Assembly (NCBI GenBank): GCA_022829145.1
Contig: CM040743.1
Coordinates: 30,493,646-30,557,645, forward strand
From: Albula goreensis
Lineage: Eukaryota > Chordata > Actinopteri > Albuliformes > Albulidae
Direction of reading: 5' to 3'
Length of the DNA: 64,000 nucleotides
The notes below the pieces were generated by a model that was not told the origin of the DNA, did no database searches, and saw only the letters and a list, made by a program, of their open reading frames with translations. This document shows positions 14,840 to 26,157 of this stretch, in pieces (the stretch's first letter is position 1; each line of letters starts with the position of its first letter). A program made the position numbers and the translations under genes.

Positions 14840-15868
14840 CCGGACTGCTGCTGCCTTGGTTTGAGAATGCTGCTGATTGAATGATTGGGAAACACGGGTG
14901 GGGTGAAATTGGGGAACTTGTTATTTCAGCGGTCGGTCTGCTGGAGAATTCACGCATCTGTCCCATGTAACTGATTAGACGGAGTCACAGGAACTTAGGA
15001 GCGGAGCTGCCAGCAGTCGGGGTTCTGACACGTCAGGGAGAGCAGCCTGAGTGACCATTTTTTTAACCGTTTTTTAATTTATGTTTTTTTTATTTGTTTT
15101 AGTTTCGCTTCATTAGGATTTCCATTCAGACTTTGGATTCGTAGTTTGTCAAAACTGAGAAACCAGTTTTACTTTGTTTTCATTTGTTGTGCTTTTTTTC
15201 CCGTTGTGAGTGAGGATTCCACTTTTTGTGCATGAGAGTGGAAAGAGAGTGGCGATAGCGTGCCGCTTCACTGTGACCGCTGCCGAGAGGACCCTGCGGC
15301 AGAATGAGGGTGCCGGCTAGAGAGGAAAGCTTTTCTCTCCAGCCGTGACTTGTGTGTGTTCACGCCATATTTTCAAAGCCTTGTCCAGGCCTCTGGGATG
15401 CAGAGGAGGCCTGGCATGTGGCGCAGGCCGACCTGCGTCCTTCCCTTATTTTTTCGTTGTATGCAGGTGCGTGTGTGCATGTGGGCCTACCATCCTCCCT
15501 AGTGTGGCAGCCAAGAGGCGTCCTCTTGGCTGTGCCCCAAGGGCAGGAACGGAAGGAAGGCTGGGTGTGTGTTTTGTGGTGTGTGTGTGGGCGCGGGGAT
15601 TTTTGTCGGTTTAGCGTGCCATGTGGGGCAATCTCTCTCAATGTTGTGCTTTCGCAGTGCGGGGGTGGATGGGAGAGGGGCCACCACTCATAGGACATGG
15701 GGGGGAAAGTAAGAAGGAGAGGAGATATCAGTGGAGCGTGAGACACCTGTCCATGAACTGTCTGGTTTATTCTCTAATACAGTTCAGATGACTGTGACTC
15801 TGTCTCCTGGTTGTCCGTAGTGGTTGAATCTGTGCACCTGTGTTGGGGTAGCAAGCATCACGGACACT
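14840..15868 (+). mobile_element. LTR-like repeat, family copy 1 (+, slightly truncated)
   Basis: This segment aligns by eye along nearly its whole length with the copy at 40,753-41,995. Shared landmarks in order are a GATTGGG-rich start, CGGTCGGTCTGCTGG (versus CGGTCAGTCTTCTGG), a T-rich block, CGCTGCCGAG, a GCAGAGGAGGCCTGG motif, GTGTGGGCCTACC, GGGGATTTTT and TGTTGGGGTAGC near the 3' end. A degraded polyadenylation-like AATAC occurs at about 15,775. The terminal TGTCAGG is not visible at the left and the right end is shortened. The several overlapping open frames at 15,345-15,746 on both strands are products of its GC-rich composition. Most likely it is a decayed solo LTR, but no gag or pol sequence adjoins it, so the class stays uncertain. 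Confidence 0.6.
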
Positions 15869-16664
15869 TACATTTTCAAAAATGACATTCAACAGCATTT
15901 TACCTGAAGATCTCAGATCAAGCTGCAGGCATAATTATGAAATCTATTTGAAATGTCTACAAACTGTCCAAGTCATAAGCACATCTGAGATTTGTTCTTG
16001 CATTTATGAATGTCTACACCCTTATCACTGTTCACGTTTTAAGCGTAGTTGAGGAAACTGAGATTATCATATTCATTATTGGTTGAATGGGAAGTGCATA
16101 GTTGTACAAATGGATGATAATTTAATAGAGGGTTTCAGTGCAGTCATTTTCCATTCCTTGCTATGTCAATAAGACACCATGCTTATTTATTTGAGCTTCA
16201 GGTAGCAGTGACCTTGTTCTCCATTTACATACAGGACAATTTGTATGCAAGTGCATTTTGGTTTCCATCTGAAGACAATCATTATTCCTAGCTTTGCTTT
16301 CAGTAGAGTAAAAGTGGATAGCTTTTCACAGAGCTGTTGTCAGGGAGAGAGACTTCCACAAATTTACAATTAACAGACGTTTCAGTTTATACTCAGCTGC
16401 ACTGATGTCCGCAGATCCACAGTCCACAATGTAATTTTCGTAAGTTCCATCAAACAGCAGTTGGATGGTTGGGTTTTGCGTCTGGGTTTGCTTTGCCTTG
16501 TCGTCTTCAACATGTATGTTACAGTGATCTGAATCTGCACTAGTACAATGGAAAGCTGGAAGGACACAACTTTTTTGCAGTATAGGGGTGTGGAATTAGG
16601 TGACACATGCCCCCGACAGTGAACATGATTGGTCATCTGGTGCATATACACATGATCATGTACA

Positions 16665-16855
16665 TGTCAGGAGGTCAGCCTGACAAAGCCGCCGGCTTGG
16701 TGAGTTTTTTTTCTTCATTGGTAATTGGGAACACGCATGTGGTTTGTGGATCGGGGTAATTGGTCTCCTCTGCTTTGCCCAACTGGTGACTCAGTGCAGC
16801 TGCCTCGTTTCCTCCAGCACAGGGAACCGAGGATAAAGGAGCGATGGACGATTTT
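16665..16855 (+). mobile_element. LTR-like repeat, family copy 2 (5' fragment)
   Basis: Begins TGTCAGGAGGTCAGCCTGACA, matching the minus-strand start of the copy at 31,950-32,798. Shared landmarks follow: GGTAATTGGGAACACGC, GTGGATCGGGGTAATTGG, GCTTTGCCC, CACAGGGAA and a TATA-like GGATAAAGGAG near 16,830. Homology stops soon after this, so only the putative promoter-bearing 5' part remains. It has the same orientation as copy 1, about 0.8 kb away, but nothing retroviral lies between them. Confidence 0.6.
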
Positions 16856-16861
16856 ACAACT

Positions 16862-17050
16862 TGCTAAAGATGTTCTTTGCTGTGAACGTCCAATCCAAAT
16901 TTCTCGCAACTTACGAACAAAATAATGAGACACTTTGGCTAAGAACGTGTTTGAGAAATCCGCGTTATTTTAAGAACGATCGTAAGAGGCAGTTAAATTT
17001 TAAAGACGTACTTAGCCTTAGAAAGCTTTTGAGAAACCCACCTCTGTTCC
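16862..17050. mobile_element. MITE-like palindromic segment abutting LTR-like copy 2
   Basis: GGCTAAGAACGTGTTTGAGA near 16,937 is partly inverted as ACGTACTTAGCC near 17,007-17,018, and the right end reads CTTTTGAGAAACCC. Short palindromic non-autonomous DNA transposons with CTCAAAAG-type ends and TTAGCCTTA-like interiors are common in fish. Family, exact ends and target duplication are not determined. Confidence 0.3.
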
Positions 17051-17089
17051 TATCAGAAATGGCTGTTGAGCAGCTCTGATATCACACAG

Positions 17090-17845
17090 CAGTTTATAGG
17101 TAGAGGAGTTAATTTACTATTTACAGAATAGTTTCCTTGTGAACAGTTTATGTTCCATAATTCCATTTGTACATATTTTAAATTCTTATTTAATAAATGA
17201 TTTCATTACTGTCTCAAGTATTCTCATGTCTATTATATTGCATTATGTCAAGCTCAACAGACTGCACATTTAAGGTGATTCAAATAAGGTAAACGAAAAC
17301 AATTGATTTTTCATTTTGAACAAACGTGATGAAACATTACAACGTCCCTGACCCAGCACCTTCCAGATTGATAACAGTTTCTCTATCTGTCTTTCAAGTC
17401 TTTAATAACAAACTGAAAGTATCTAACAGACCAACGTTTGCAATTACTGGAGCAGATGATAAAAAAATGTTATCCTTCCCCTGTGATTAATTAAACATGT
17501 TCATCATATTTTCCTTGATTTTAGGGACAGGGCTCTCAAATGTATTATACTGTGTTGCATTTCGATATGCATTCCTTATCAGGAATGAGGAATGGATCTG
17601 GTTCCAGATTTATGAAACATGATTTATTTTTGCTCATCCAGCAGATGCTAAGGTGTAAGATGGCTAGTGAGGCAGAACATGTTTGTTAAATGGTGATTGA
17701 TTCCTGTCCCAGAATAAAATGCAGAGTATCCTCAGAGAAACCAATACTCATAATTATTTTTTGGTTTCATTATTTTTTGTTTTCCAAGAGTTCACATATT
17801 TGTCACTTTAATGGTAGAAATCACTATTTACGTAGGAAAGTGAGT

Positions 17846-17848
<3 letters not shown>
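17090..17848. other. AT-rich unique sequence, no gene seen
   Basis: Nothing recognisable on either strand. Composition is strongly AT-rich. Confidence 0.45.

Positions 17849-17888
<40 letters not shown>
17849..17888. repeat. (AC)n microsatellite
   Basis: About 20 AC dinucleotides without interruption. Confidence 0.97.
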
Positions 17889-17889
<1 letters not shown>

Positions 17890-17890
<1 letters not shown>

Positions 17891-20728
17891 CACATTAAAT
17901 TATACTTATATCTGTGTTATTACATCACAGCTACATTGCTAACAAAAGGCTATTGCTGAATAACAGCAGTTTAGCTAACATGGAACAAGAGCCAACAGTG
18001 TTCTGAATAACACATATGAATCAAGGCCAGCCCTGTTGCATGTTATATAATGGAAATTAACATTTAGCAAGGCTGGTCTTGAACACTGGTGGCTCTTTTA
18101 CCATGTCAACTCGCAGTTGTTCAGTAATAGCCTGTCAAAATAGTTCATGCTTGCACAGAAAGAGTTCCCTTAACAGAAAGAGTTACTGAGTTAAGATGGA
18201 TTTAGAAAGCAAAATGAAATGATAATTATATAATGATCTATGATTTTTTATTGAATGTTCACAAGCCTCCCAACCACTTAATCTGAAAGGGCCAGTCTTG
18301 ACATCCATTGCCTTGATACCATTGATGTGTGCAGGCATAAAGTATACAGAAGTTTGGGGCCTTCTAGGCTAAAGCCCAGATAAGGAACCATTTTATGGTG
18401 TAGCACCCTACACTGTGTCATCTAATTGTAACTGTATCAGTGCTGGCTTTGGCTGATGGTACACTGGCTACATTCACCCAATTTGTCAGGGTTTCCACCA
18501 CCTGGTGCCTAAGAGAGGTGATGGATATGGCTGTACAGATGCTGGATATCAGCTGTTTGACTGTAGAGGAAAATGAGGGAAGTTTCTGGAAGAATCTTGG
18601 GCAACAAAAATTCTCTACCAAATTTCCTCAGAAAGCTAAACAGGTGAAGAAGTAAAGTATGATGCTAAGAGGATTTGACAAAGACATAACTTCTGAACAT
18701 TTCATGGACCTTCCACCAGCAATTTAATCAGTTTTTAAAAACCTATTCTTTTTCCAGAACTTGCTGTCATCACGTTTCTCAGAATTTAAATGAGCTTCCA
18801 TGGTTTGTTGCCTGCCACATACACTTTAACATATACACGCCCACATATCTTGCTATTGTTTTCCTGCCCACGTATGGAGCGCATGAGCATGGAGATTTTG
18901 CCATTCTGAGAAAGAGAGCAAGAATTTTGCTACAAGAATTATGGGAAATATGCATGTTTTGCCTAAGGATGTCTGTCACTAATAGTGACAAACATTTTTC
19001 AAGTCATTTGAATGGTGATGTGACAAACATAAACATACAGCCCACATTTCAGACCCAAGAACATTGCGAAGAAAAACTTTGCTGACAAAAATGAGAAGGA
19101 TTTTGCACAAAAAGAGGCAGCAAGGAGTAGACTATATGGGTGGAGAGGATGATGGGTGAAGCAGTGCAGAGAAGCGAGCAAATAAATTATTTGGTTTGTT
19201 GGTGGAAGTTTTTTATGTTGGTTTGGTAATAGACACTTTAGCAACTATGATAGCCGAGAAAAAGGAGGTTGTTGGTCTGTGTTCATTTTTACCAGCACAT
19301 ACCATGTCTGCATATCTTTCAATTTTCAGAACGAAAGGGGACATCTTAATTAACAGTGTAATGCAAGAGTATATTTAACTGACATTGCATTGAGTATATT
19401 CAATAGTGTCAATCTTTTCCAGTCACATATCCTGTACATGAACGTGTACACTGACACAATTCAACGGCCAGCCAAACTCGATCCATTAAATGTGAGAGTC
19501 AGGATTCATCTTAGTTTCAGGCTTTTAGAAGATGCCGGAATGCATTCATGAATTGGTAGTGAGCCTGTAATATCGATAGCAATATGTAAGACAGTCGCTG
19601 TGCTAGTAAGATGTAACATAATGTAAATAGTTGTTGCAATGTTAATAAATCCACATATTTTCATTAATATTGTTATTTGTTCTATAAGTAAGCTGTTTTG
19701 ATGTTATAATATAACAAATAAGTAAATTAAGTGCAGTGGTGCAAAATAATAATCAAAGAAGTTAATTTTAATTGTAATACATTTTCCACACCCAGCAACA
19801 AATGTTGTATTCGATGTTAAAATGAAACAGTGCAAGACAGGAGGTTCGTGCTGCTACTCATGGGAGAAAAAAACAAAGTAATTTTATATGGACGAGAACT
19901 ACCGTCTTTCTGAATCTTACAACACTTCACTGTAAATAACTAAACACATGCCACAGGGAAATTAAAGATTAAACAATCAACAGTCAGTCAATTCCCCTAA
20001 TAGGAAACAACCTTAACAATGTAAGCACCAAAATTCAGAAAACGGCAACTACAGCTTTTTTCTTTTGCCTGGGTTGGTATTAAGATGAGGTGTGGTTTAG
20101 CGTTAATGCCAACCAAAACCACCTTTTAAAGCCCAGTGGTTTTCGTAGTGGATTTCAAGAATGTACACCTACTTAGTTTCGTGAGTTCAAATCATCGAGC
20201 CCCTATTACATAGAGATGTATACATGTGAATTATGCCAATTGGTGATATTATTTTTTGGTTATAAATTAGTTCATAAATTACCTGAACATATATCAATAT
20301 AATAAGTTGCTGCCTTCAGTCCTGATCAATTACCACCTCTATGAACTGGTCCTGCTGCGTAAGACAGGTGGTGTTTGTAATTTTCTCCATCTCCTTTAAG
20401 AGCAGAACACCTGGTTTATCATTGTAAGAGCTCACCTTCTCCACCAGGCTGTGACGCACGTGTACAGTGATTTTTTTGGACACTGGATGTTTATTAATTG
20501 ATGTGAGTATAACAGTCTCACACAGCACAAATCTATGTTCAGAGCCTTGTGACTGTCTGTGATAATATAACCTATGCTTATTTGGCAAAAATTATATTAT
20601 TTAGCAAACATGTTTTTCCAAGCTTATTTTGGCAATGAATTTCAAAACAACATAAAGTAAAACCTCATTAATGTGGAATTCAGTGATCTTGAAACACAGC
20701 TAATCTGAATGGCTGAAAAACCCTGAAG
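17890..20728. other. AT-rich unique sequence, no gene seen
   Basis: Short frames only, none with a recognisable domain. The paired 67- and 71-codon frames on opposite strands at 18,418-18,655 coincide and have no family resemblance that I can name. Confidence 0.45.
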
Positions 20729-20814
20729 TGACATTCCATTTATGACATTCCATTTATGACATTCCATTTATGACATTCCATTTATGACATTCTATTTTAT
20801 GACATTCTATTTAT
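20729..20814. repeat. 14-bp tandem minisatellite, about six units
   Basis: Six tandem copies of TGACATTCCATTTA. The first four are identical, the fifth has one extra T, the fifth and sixth carry a C-to-T change (TTCTATT), and a partial unit follows. The identity of the first four copies suggests recent expansion. Confidence 0.95.
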
Positions 20815-22505
20815 TCTATTACATTTATTATTTAAAATGAGGTGTAAATATGTTGCAGTTTCAATCAAAGGACTAAAAAAAATATTTCACATTGAATTTT
20901 GACATTATTTTCAGAGCTTTCAGGAGTCATAATTACCTCCAGGGTTACTGAAGTTCCACTATACTTTGAAGTGGTACATTCCTCTTTGTTGCAATAGAAT
21001 ACCAGGCTTGGGACCTAAAACAGTAATAATATTCTGTTCTCTGGGAAAAGTTGCATCATTACTTTCTGTTTTTGTTGAATGGGCTCATTCACATCAGCTA
21101 CTGCCTAAATTCAGGTGGATTTTGACGAGAATGGGAGACAGCACCACATACTGTATGTTTTTACACCCACGTCACACCAAGGAAGTAACACAAACTGTTA
21201 AAAAGACTGTTGAATTAGGGCTCTTGGAAATGTACAACATATTTTAATTTCCTTTCTCACAATACCTAATTGCATCAAAGTAAGAGGCCGAATGCAATAC
21301 AGTCCAAATGTATCACACAGACATAGCATCACACACTCTTTGTCAAACTTTGCCTGGGGCAATTGCAGGTCAGACGAAGGTTCTTATCTTCGCTCTCTTC
21401 ACTGCGGTGCACAGTGACTGCACAAATATCCAACCGCACACTGATGCTTATTCTAACTCACAGCCAAACCACACACAGCAAGCAGAGAGCCTTGGTTACA
21501 GACACAAAGAAAATAGGTTGTTTATGTTGTTATTACTTTTTAGATGCTCGTTAGATGTGCAATAAGCATCCCTCCCTGCACCCAGGGAGAGAAAAACTAA
21601 CTTAAAATTCATTCCTGTGTAAACAGCTTCTGGAGCGACATTTGGAGCCATATAATGAGATCCGGACCTCTTGTCTGCGTCGCTTACAATTTGGAACGAT
21701 TACAGTTTTAAAGAGGCGACCTGCAGTCTGACTGTAATAGCTATGCAATCAAATAAAATCACCGGGAGGTGTGGCAAACAGGGTTTGCAGATATGAACAC
21801 AGAATGGGGCTGAAATACTTTTCAATACCATTTAACGGCATTTTATGTGTCAACCCCCCCAACCGCCACATCTCTCCTGATTACTACTGATGTGTAGATA
21901 TGTATGGGGTGGATGTAAGTCATTCTGATGTAGTTAGATTTTTAGTTTTAGTTTTGATTAGCTCTCTCAGCACATAAACAACAGTTCATTTATGTGGCTC
22001 TCTGTACAGTATGTTTAACATCACTTCCGTTTCATGACATTTCTGCCTGCCGCATTACCATATCATTATATGCAATTAATTCTTAATGCTTTTTGCTTTT
22101 TAGTATTGTTCTTTTTGTGTTAAGCACATCCAATTCCCTCTGGCAGTTCTGCTTTAAAGCATGTGACCTACCCCATGCTCACGATGCTAAGAGTAAGGCA
22201 CATGTTTATTAAAACCAGTTTTCCTTCCTGTCTGACACATTGGCTGCTTCTGGACTCGAGGACAACATATTAATTATTAATATAAGGCCTATCTAGTAGG
22301 GCAGGATAAATAAGTAGTTTATCAGTTGTTTTTGCTATGGTAATAATCTCTGAATATTTTATAGGGTCAGTGAACTGACACTAATAGGTCATGATGGGGC
22401 CGGAGTGTAAGAATTGCTATTAGGTCATCTCCCACACCCTACAGTAACATCATATACGGTGGCCCAGAGAGGACATCTCAATCTCAAATTTTTCAGCAGA
22501 CTTAG
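20815..22505. other. AT-rich sequence, no gene seen
   Basis: Frames at 20,966-21,247 (93 codons) and 21,308-21,565 (85 codons) have no recognisable domain or splice context. A run CAACCCCCCCAACC near 21,850 is the only low-complexity feature. Confidence 0.4.
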
Positions 22506-22730
22506 TTTAACCTCCATCAGCCTAATCTGTACTTCTATCAGTCTCAGCTACACATTGTCAATCTCAGCTCAACACACATCAGTCTAAGCTGCGGTTCTAT
22601 CGGTCACAGCTACACTTCATCAGTGTTTAGCTAAACCTTTGTCATCCTCAGCTGTACTTCCTCAACCTCAGCTCAACATCCCTCAGTCTTAGACAAACCT
22701 TCGTCCACCTTAGCCATACTTTATTATCAT
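22506..22730. repeat. Degenerate tandem array of about 21-bp units
   Basis: Roughly ten consecutive units of 20-22 bp can be laid out by eye, most ending (T)C-A/T-CAGC, with an approximate consensus TNYACTTCATCAGTCTCAGC. Units 2, 5 and 8 resemble one another most (TGTACTTC, TGCGGTTC, TGTACTTC starts), which hints at a three-unit (about 63-bp) higher order. Divergence between units is considerable, so this is an old array. It is not an open frame. Confidence 0.75.
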
Positions 22731-23816
22731 GCTAAGACTAGCATTAACAAGGTAATGGTCATGGCCCATTTTTCCACAGCCTGCCAAACTGCAAGATAGA
22801 AATTCCTGGTTTTGAAGTATATTTGCAATTAAATATGCAATTCAGTCAACAATTCTGGTTTGGAGAAATAATTTAAGACTAAAACGATTTTTTTTAGTCT
22901 GTAAATATCATCCTTTATTTTTGCATCCTTTATTCTGGTCCTTCATAATTATTTCAAGGGCAGGAAAGAAGTTCACTGGAGCAAACTGTCTAGTGTAGCT
23001 CAGAGGTGATCAGACCAGCATACCAAATAACATAAAAAAGTTACAACTTATTACAGCTCGGTAATTTCACATGTTCACACATTTTAATTTGGAATTGGGG
23101 TCAGAGGGTGTGGTAGTTCAATGATGCTTGACAACAAGCCTGAGGCAGCAAGCTGACCAGCCTAATGGTGTGTCACTGATAGGTGCATACCAAGTTCAAG
23201 TGGCTAAGAGATATGCACTTCAAAAATATTGTTCATGTATTGAATTAAAATAGCAATCTTATCTAAAACAACACAGAACAAGTAAAAATGTCTATATGTT
23301 TATGCTGGAAGATCTTTAAAGGTAACCGACATTATATACCATAGCAGATATAAAGCACGTTGTGGTTATCCATTAGGCATTAGCACATTTAAATAACTTG
23401 TATAATCCAAAAAGGTAGGGAAATACTAATGATACTGGCATCTGATTTCAGTGAAAGAAAATAAATGTGACCTAAACAGCTGGAGAATGCTGCATGTCTT
23501 CAACGCATTTATTTGTTCATTCATCAGTTGGCGCAACAGTTTATTTTGATCGATCTGACCTGTTCAAGTGCTAGCAAACCTGAGTTGTTCTGTTAGCTGA
23601 TCAGACCTTAAGTGGTTTAATGAAGTAGTTTTCTTAATGTAGAACACAGATACACAGCTGGAAATTATTAGCTATTTTGTGGGTTTATATAGCAATTGAA
23701 CCTTATAGTTGGTCAAATCAATCCACAAATCAAAATTACCTCTCAATCCGGATTCAATTGACAAAAAAAAAAAATATAAAGCAAACAAGAAAAATCCTGC
23801 ACTCAACCATTTTATA
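22731..23816. other. AT-rich sequence, no gene seen
   Basis: No supported feature. An A-run (about 23,763-23,774) lies roughly 45 bp before the next LTR-like fragment. Confidence 0.45.
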
Positions 23817-24175
23817 TGTCAGGAGCCACAAGCGCTGACCACCATTACCCCAACACAGTTACACAGTCCACCCACCACAGATGACCAGGAGAGTCACAGT
23901 CAGCAAGACTTTATTAGAGAATAAACCAGACAGTTCAAGGATGGATGGCTCACACTCATCAGATCTCCCACCTCCCTGTGGGAAATCATGTGGCAGCCCT
24001 TTTCTCATCCACCCCCATGCGAAAAGAGTGCAACACTGGGAGAGAGTAATTTCCCCACACCGCACACTAAACCAACAAAAATCCCCACACGCTCACCACA
24101 CAGCACACACCCAAACCTCCACCCGTGCCTGCCCTCGGGGCACAGACGAGACCACACTCACCCATACACATGACA
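23817..24175 (-). mobile_element. LTR-like repeat, family copy 3 (3' fragment, minus strand)
   Basis: Read on the minus strand this matches the last 350 bp or so of the copy at 40,753-41,995: CCCGAGGGCAGG, GGGGATTTTTGTTGG, TCTCCCAGTGTTG, GGTTTATTCTC, then CTAATAAAGTC and TGTTGGGGTAATG, ending GGTCAGCGCTTGTGGCTCC followed by TGACA. The terminal 25 bases are nearly identical to the end of copy 5. A canonical AATAAA lies on the minus strand at 23,910-23,915, about 95 bp from the end, as expected of an LTR R/U5 region. The 5' part is missing. The 99- and 106-codon frames across it are incidental. Confidence 0.65.
23910..23915 (-). promoter_or_regulatory. Polyadenylation signal AATAAA in LTR-like copy 3
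   Basis: TTTATT on the plus strand gives AATAAA on the minus strand, within the conserved 3' part of the family. The plus-strand copy 1 has the corresponding sequence mutated to AATACA. Confidence 0.55.
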
Positions 24176-24179
24176 GGTA

Positions 24180-25950
24180 GCAGTGTGCTTTTAGGTAAGG
24201 AGGATTGGTAGAGGTGGTCGCTAATGAAGTCGGCCTGTGTTGAGGCAGCGTTCATGCATATCCAGGTTGAAAGACAAAGTTTGTCAAGTGAACCATGCTG
24301 ATTTTGTCTTATGTTTGGTATAATGAGATGATAGCCCAGTAAGGTGGCTCTGCAGGAGCAAGACGTGTGTGGTAGGCTTGATAACAAAGTTTGTATGAGG
24401 ATCTATGCCTGGAATAATGTTTGCAAGGTCATGGGTTGGCAATCCTGCTAATGCACTTGCTTTTTTCCGTTTGCATTACGTGATGAAAAAGTTGCTAAGG
24501 AAGACACTGCTATCTGTTATGGATGGTATGTGCATGTATTTATGTACATAGGGAGATTCTTGCAAGTATTTTATTGACCTTTCGTGAACAGCATGTAATA
24601 AATTATGGATTGTGTTTTTTCTAGATCTCTTTTAGTTGTTCAGTCACTGTTCTTTATGCTTTTTTGTTTTCTTAATTTGCTTTGTTTATCTTGTGGGTTT
24701 TTTTTTTTTTTTTGTTTGAATATGCACTGCTCTCCATATAGGAGATAGTGTAGCTAGTAAAGGATATCATAGGCTGAACTAGCTGGCTAACATATAAGCC
24801 TGTGAGGTCTCTTAGTTCCGGATTGGCCACAGTGACCCTCATGTCTGGAGGTGCAGGTAACTTGCTGGGTCTCCTTAAGATTTTGTATTTTGTACTATTG
24901 TGTAGTGCTGTGTAGGCATTGCTACCACCATGAATTGTTGAAATATGAATCATGATTATTTCTGGTTGTTCTGCAATATGTGAATTCTGCACTGTTAAAT
25001 GTGTAATAGACACAGTTTAGCTCCCTGCATCTCTTACTGTTTAGCTGGATCTGTTGGGAGCCATTTTGGGGCATTTTTATGAATTTGAGACCTAAGGATA
25101 ATAAATATATTTGTTTATAATATATTTGTTTAATTATCAGCATTCCTCTGGGTTTTCTTAAGGGTGTTCCCCTCATGTGTTAGATCTAAATTGGGGGTGG
25201 CTGCCACATCACACACACCCACATTCATGCAGCTGTCATTGAAAGCCCCCTGCCCTTGGCAGCCTAAACGATAGCAGGTATACATTGTTAGTCATTATTA
25301 TCAGGAGCTCGGTTGTGAAACAGCATCTGCTAATGGAGAATTGGTGCATCTGAGAGGAATTTGCAAACACAGTCATTCTGGCATGTGGCCACATCTAGAC
25401 GCCAGCTGCTAGACCTGTTGTCAGCGGTTGAGGGAGAACGCAGCTAATTGGGCGTGTGAGAATGTGGTGAGTTTGGGAAACAGGCACACCTGTGACTGCT
25501 TAACTAATCGAGACTTGGGAAGATGCAATAACGGTGTGCACCTGCTCCCGGTTGGTTAACCAGCCAATGCTGGTGACTGGGAGAGCAGAAATTAAGGGGG
25601 TGAGAAAGTAGTATTGCTCTTGAAGTCTTGGTTGGTATATGGGATAGTTTTTGTTTCATTTTGCTAGGTGGTGTTTTTCTGTCACCAATTTATTTCTGTT
25701 TGTTTAATGTTGATTAGATGGCTACTTACCAATTGGAGTACATGAGTGAGGATAATAGCCTGAGGAAGAAATTGATGGTGAGTTAGAGTGAGCCAGAATG
25801 TAAGTGTGGATGGGAACAGGGTGAGAGATTGATAAGGCATTTTATTATGGCACTTTGATTCTAGCATTTGCCAGTATAGGCTGGGAAGTAGGGGTGGTTA
25901 AGGAAACTGCATGCATAAGTCTGGTTGGAATGAGAACTGTACTGAGCTGT
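24180..25950. other. No gene seen; one moderately GC-richer block
   Basis: A T14 run at about 24,700-24,714. The block 25,195-25,620 is less AT-rich than its surroundings and has a CACCTG/TTAACC-rich texture, reminiscent of LTR promoter regions, but I could not pair it with another copy or find ends. No coding potential is recognised. Confidence 0.35.
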
Positions 25951-25953
<3 letters not shown>

Positions 25954-26040
<87 letters not shown>

Positions 26041-26061
26041 TGTGGGTGTGGGGGTGGGTGT

Positions 26062-26155
<94 letters not shown>
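25954..26155. repeat. (GT)n microsatellite, about 200 bp
   Basis: An almost continuous GT/TG dinucleotide tract with an internal G-rich interruption between about 25,997 and 26,070 (GGGTGTGGGTGTGGGGGTGGG). It produces Cys/Val-rich and Thr/His-rich artefact frames on the two strands. The G-run block could in principle form a G-quadruplex. Confidence 0.98.

Positions 26156-26157
<2 letters not shown>

Noticed and set aside
15345..15746. Four overlapping open frames of 62-128 codons on both strands
   Set aside because: They lie within the GC-rich LTR-like copy 1, are open in several frames at once, and have no domain. The related copies do not preserve them.
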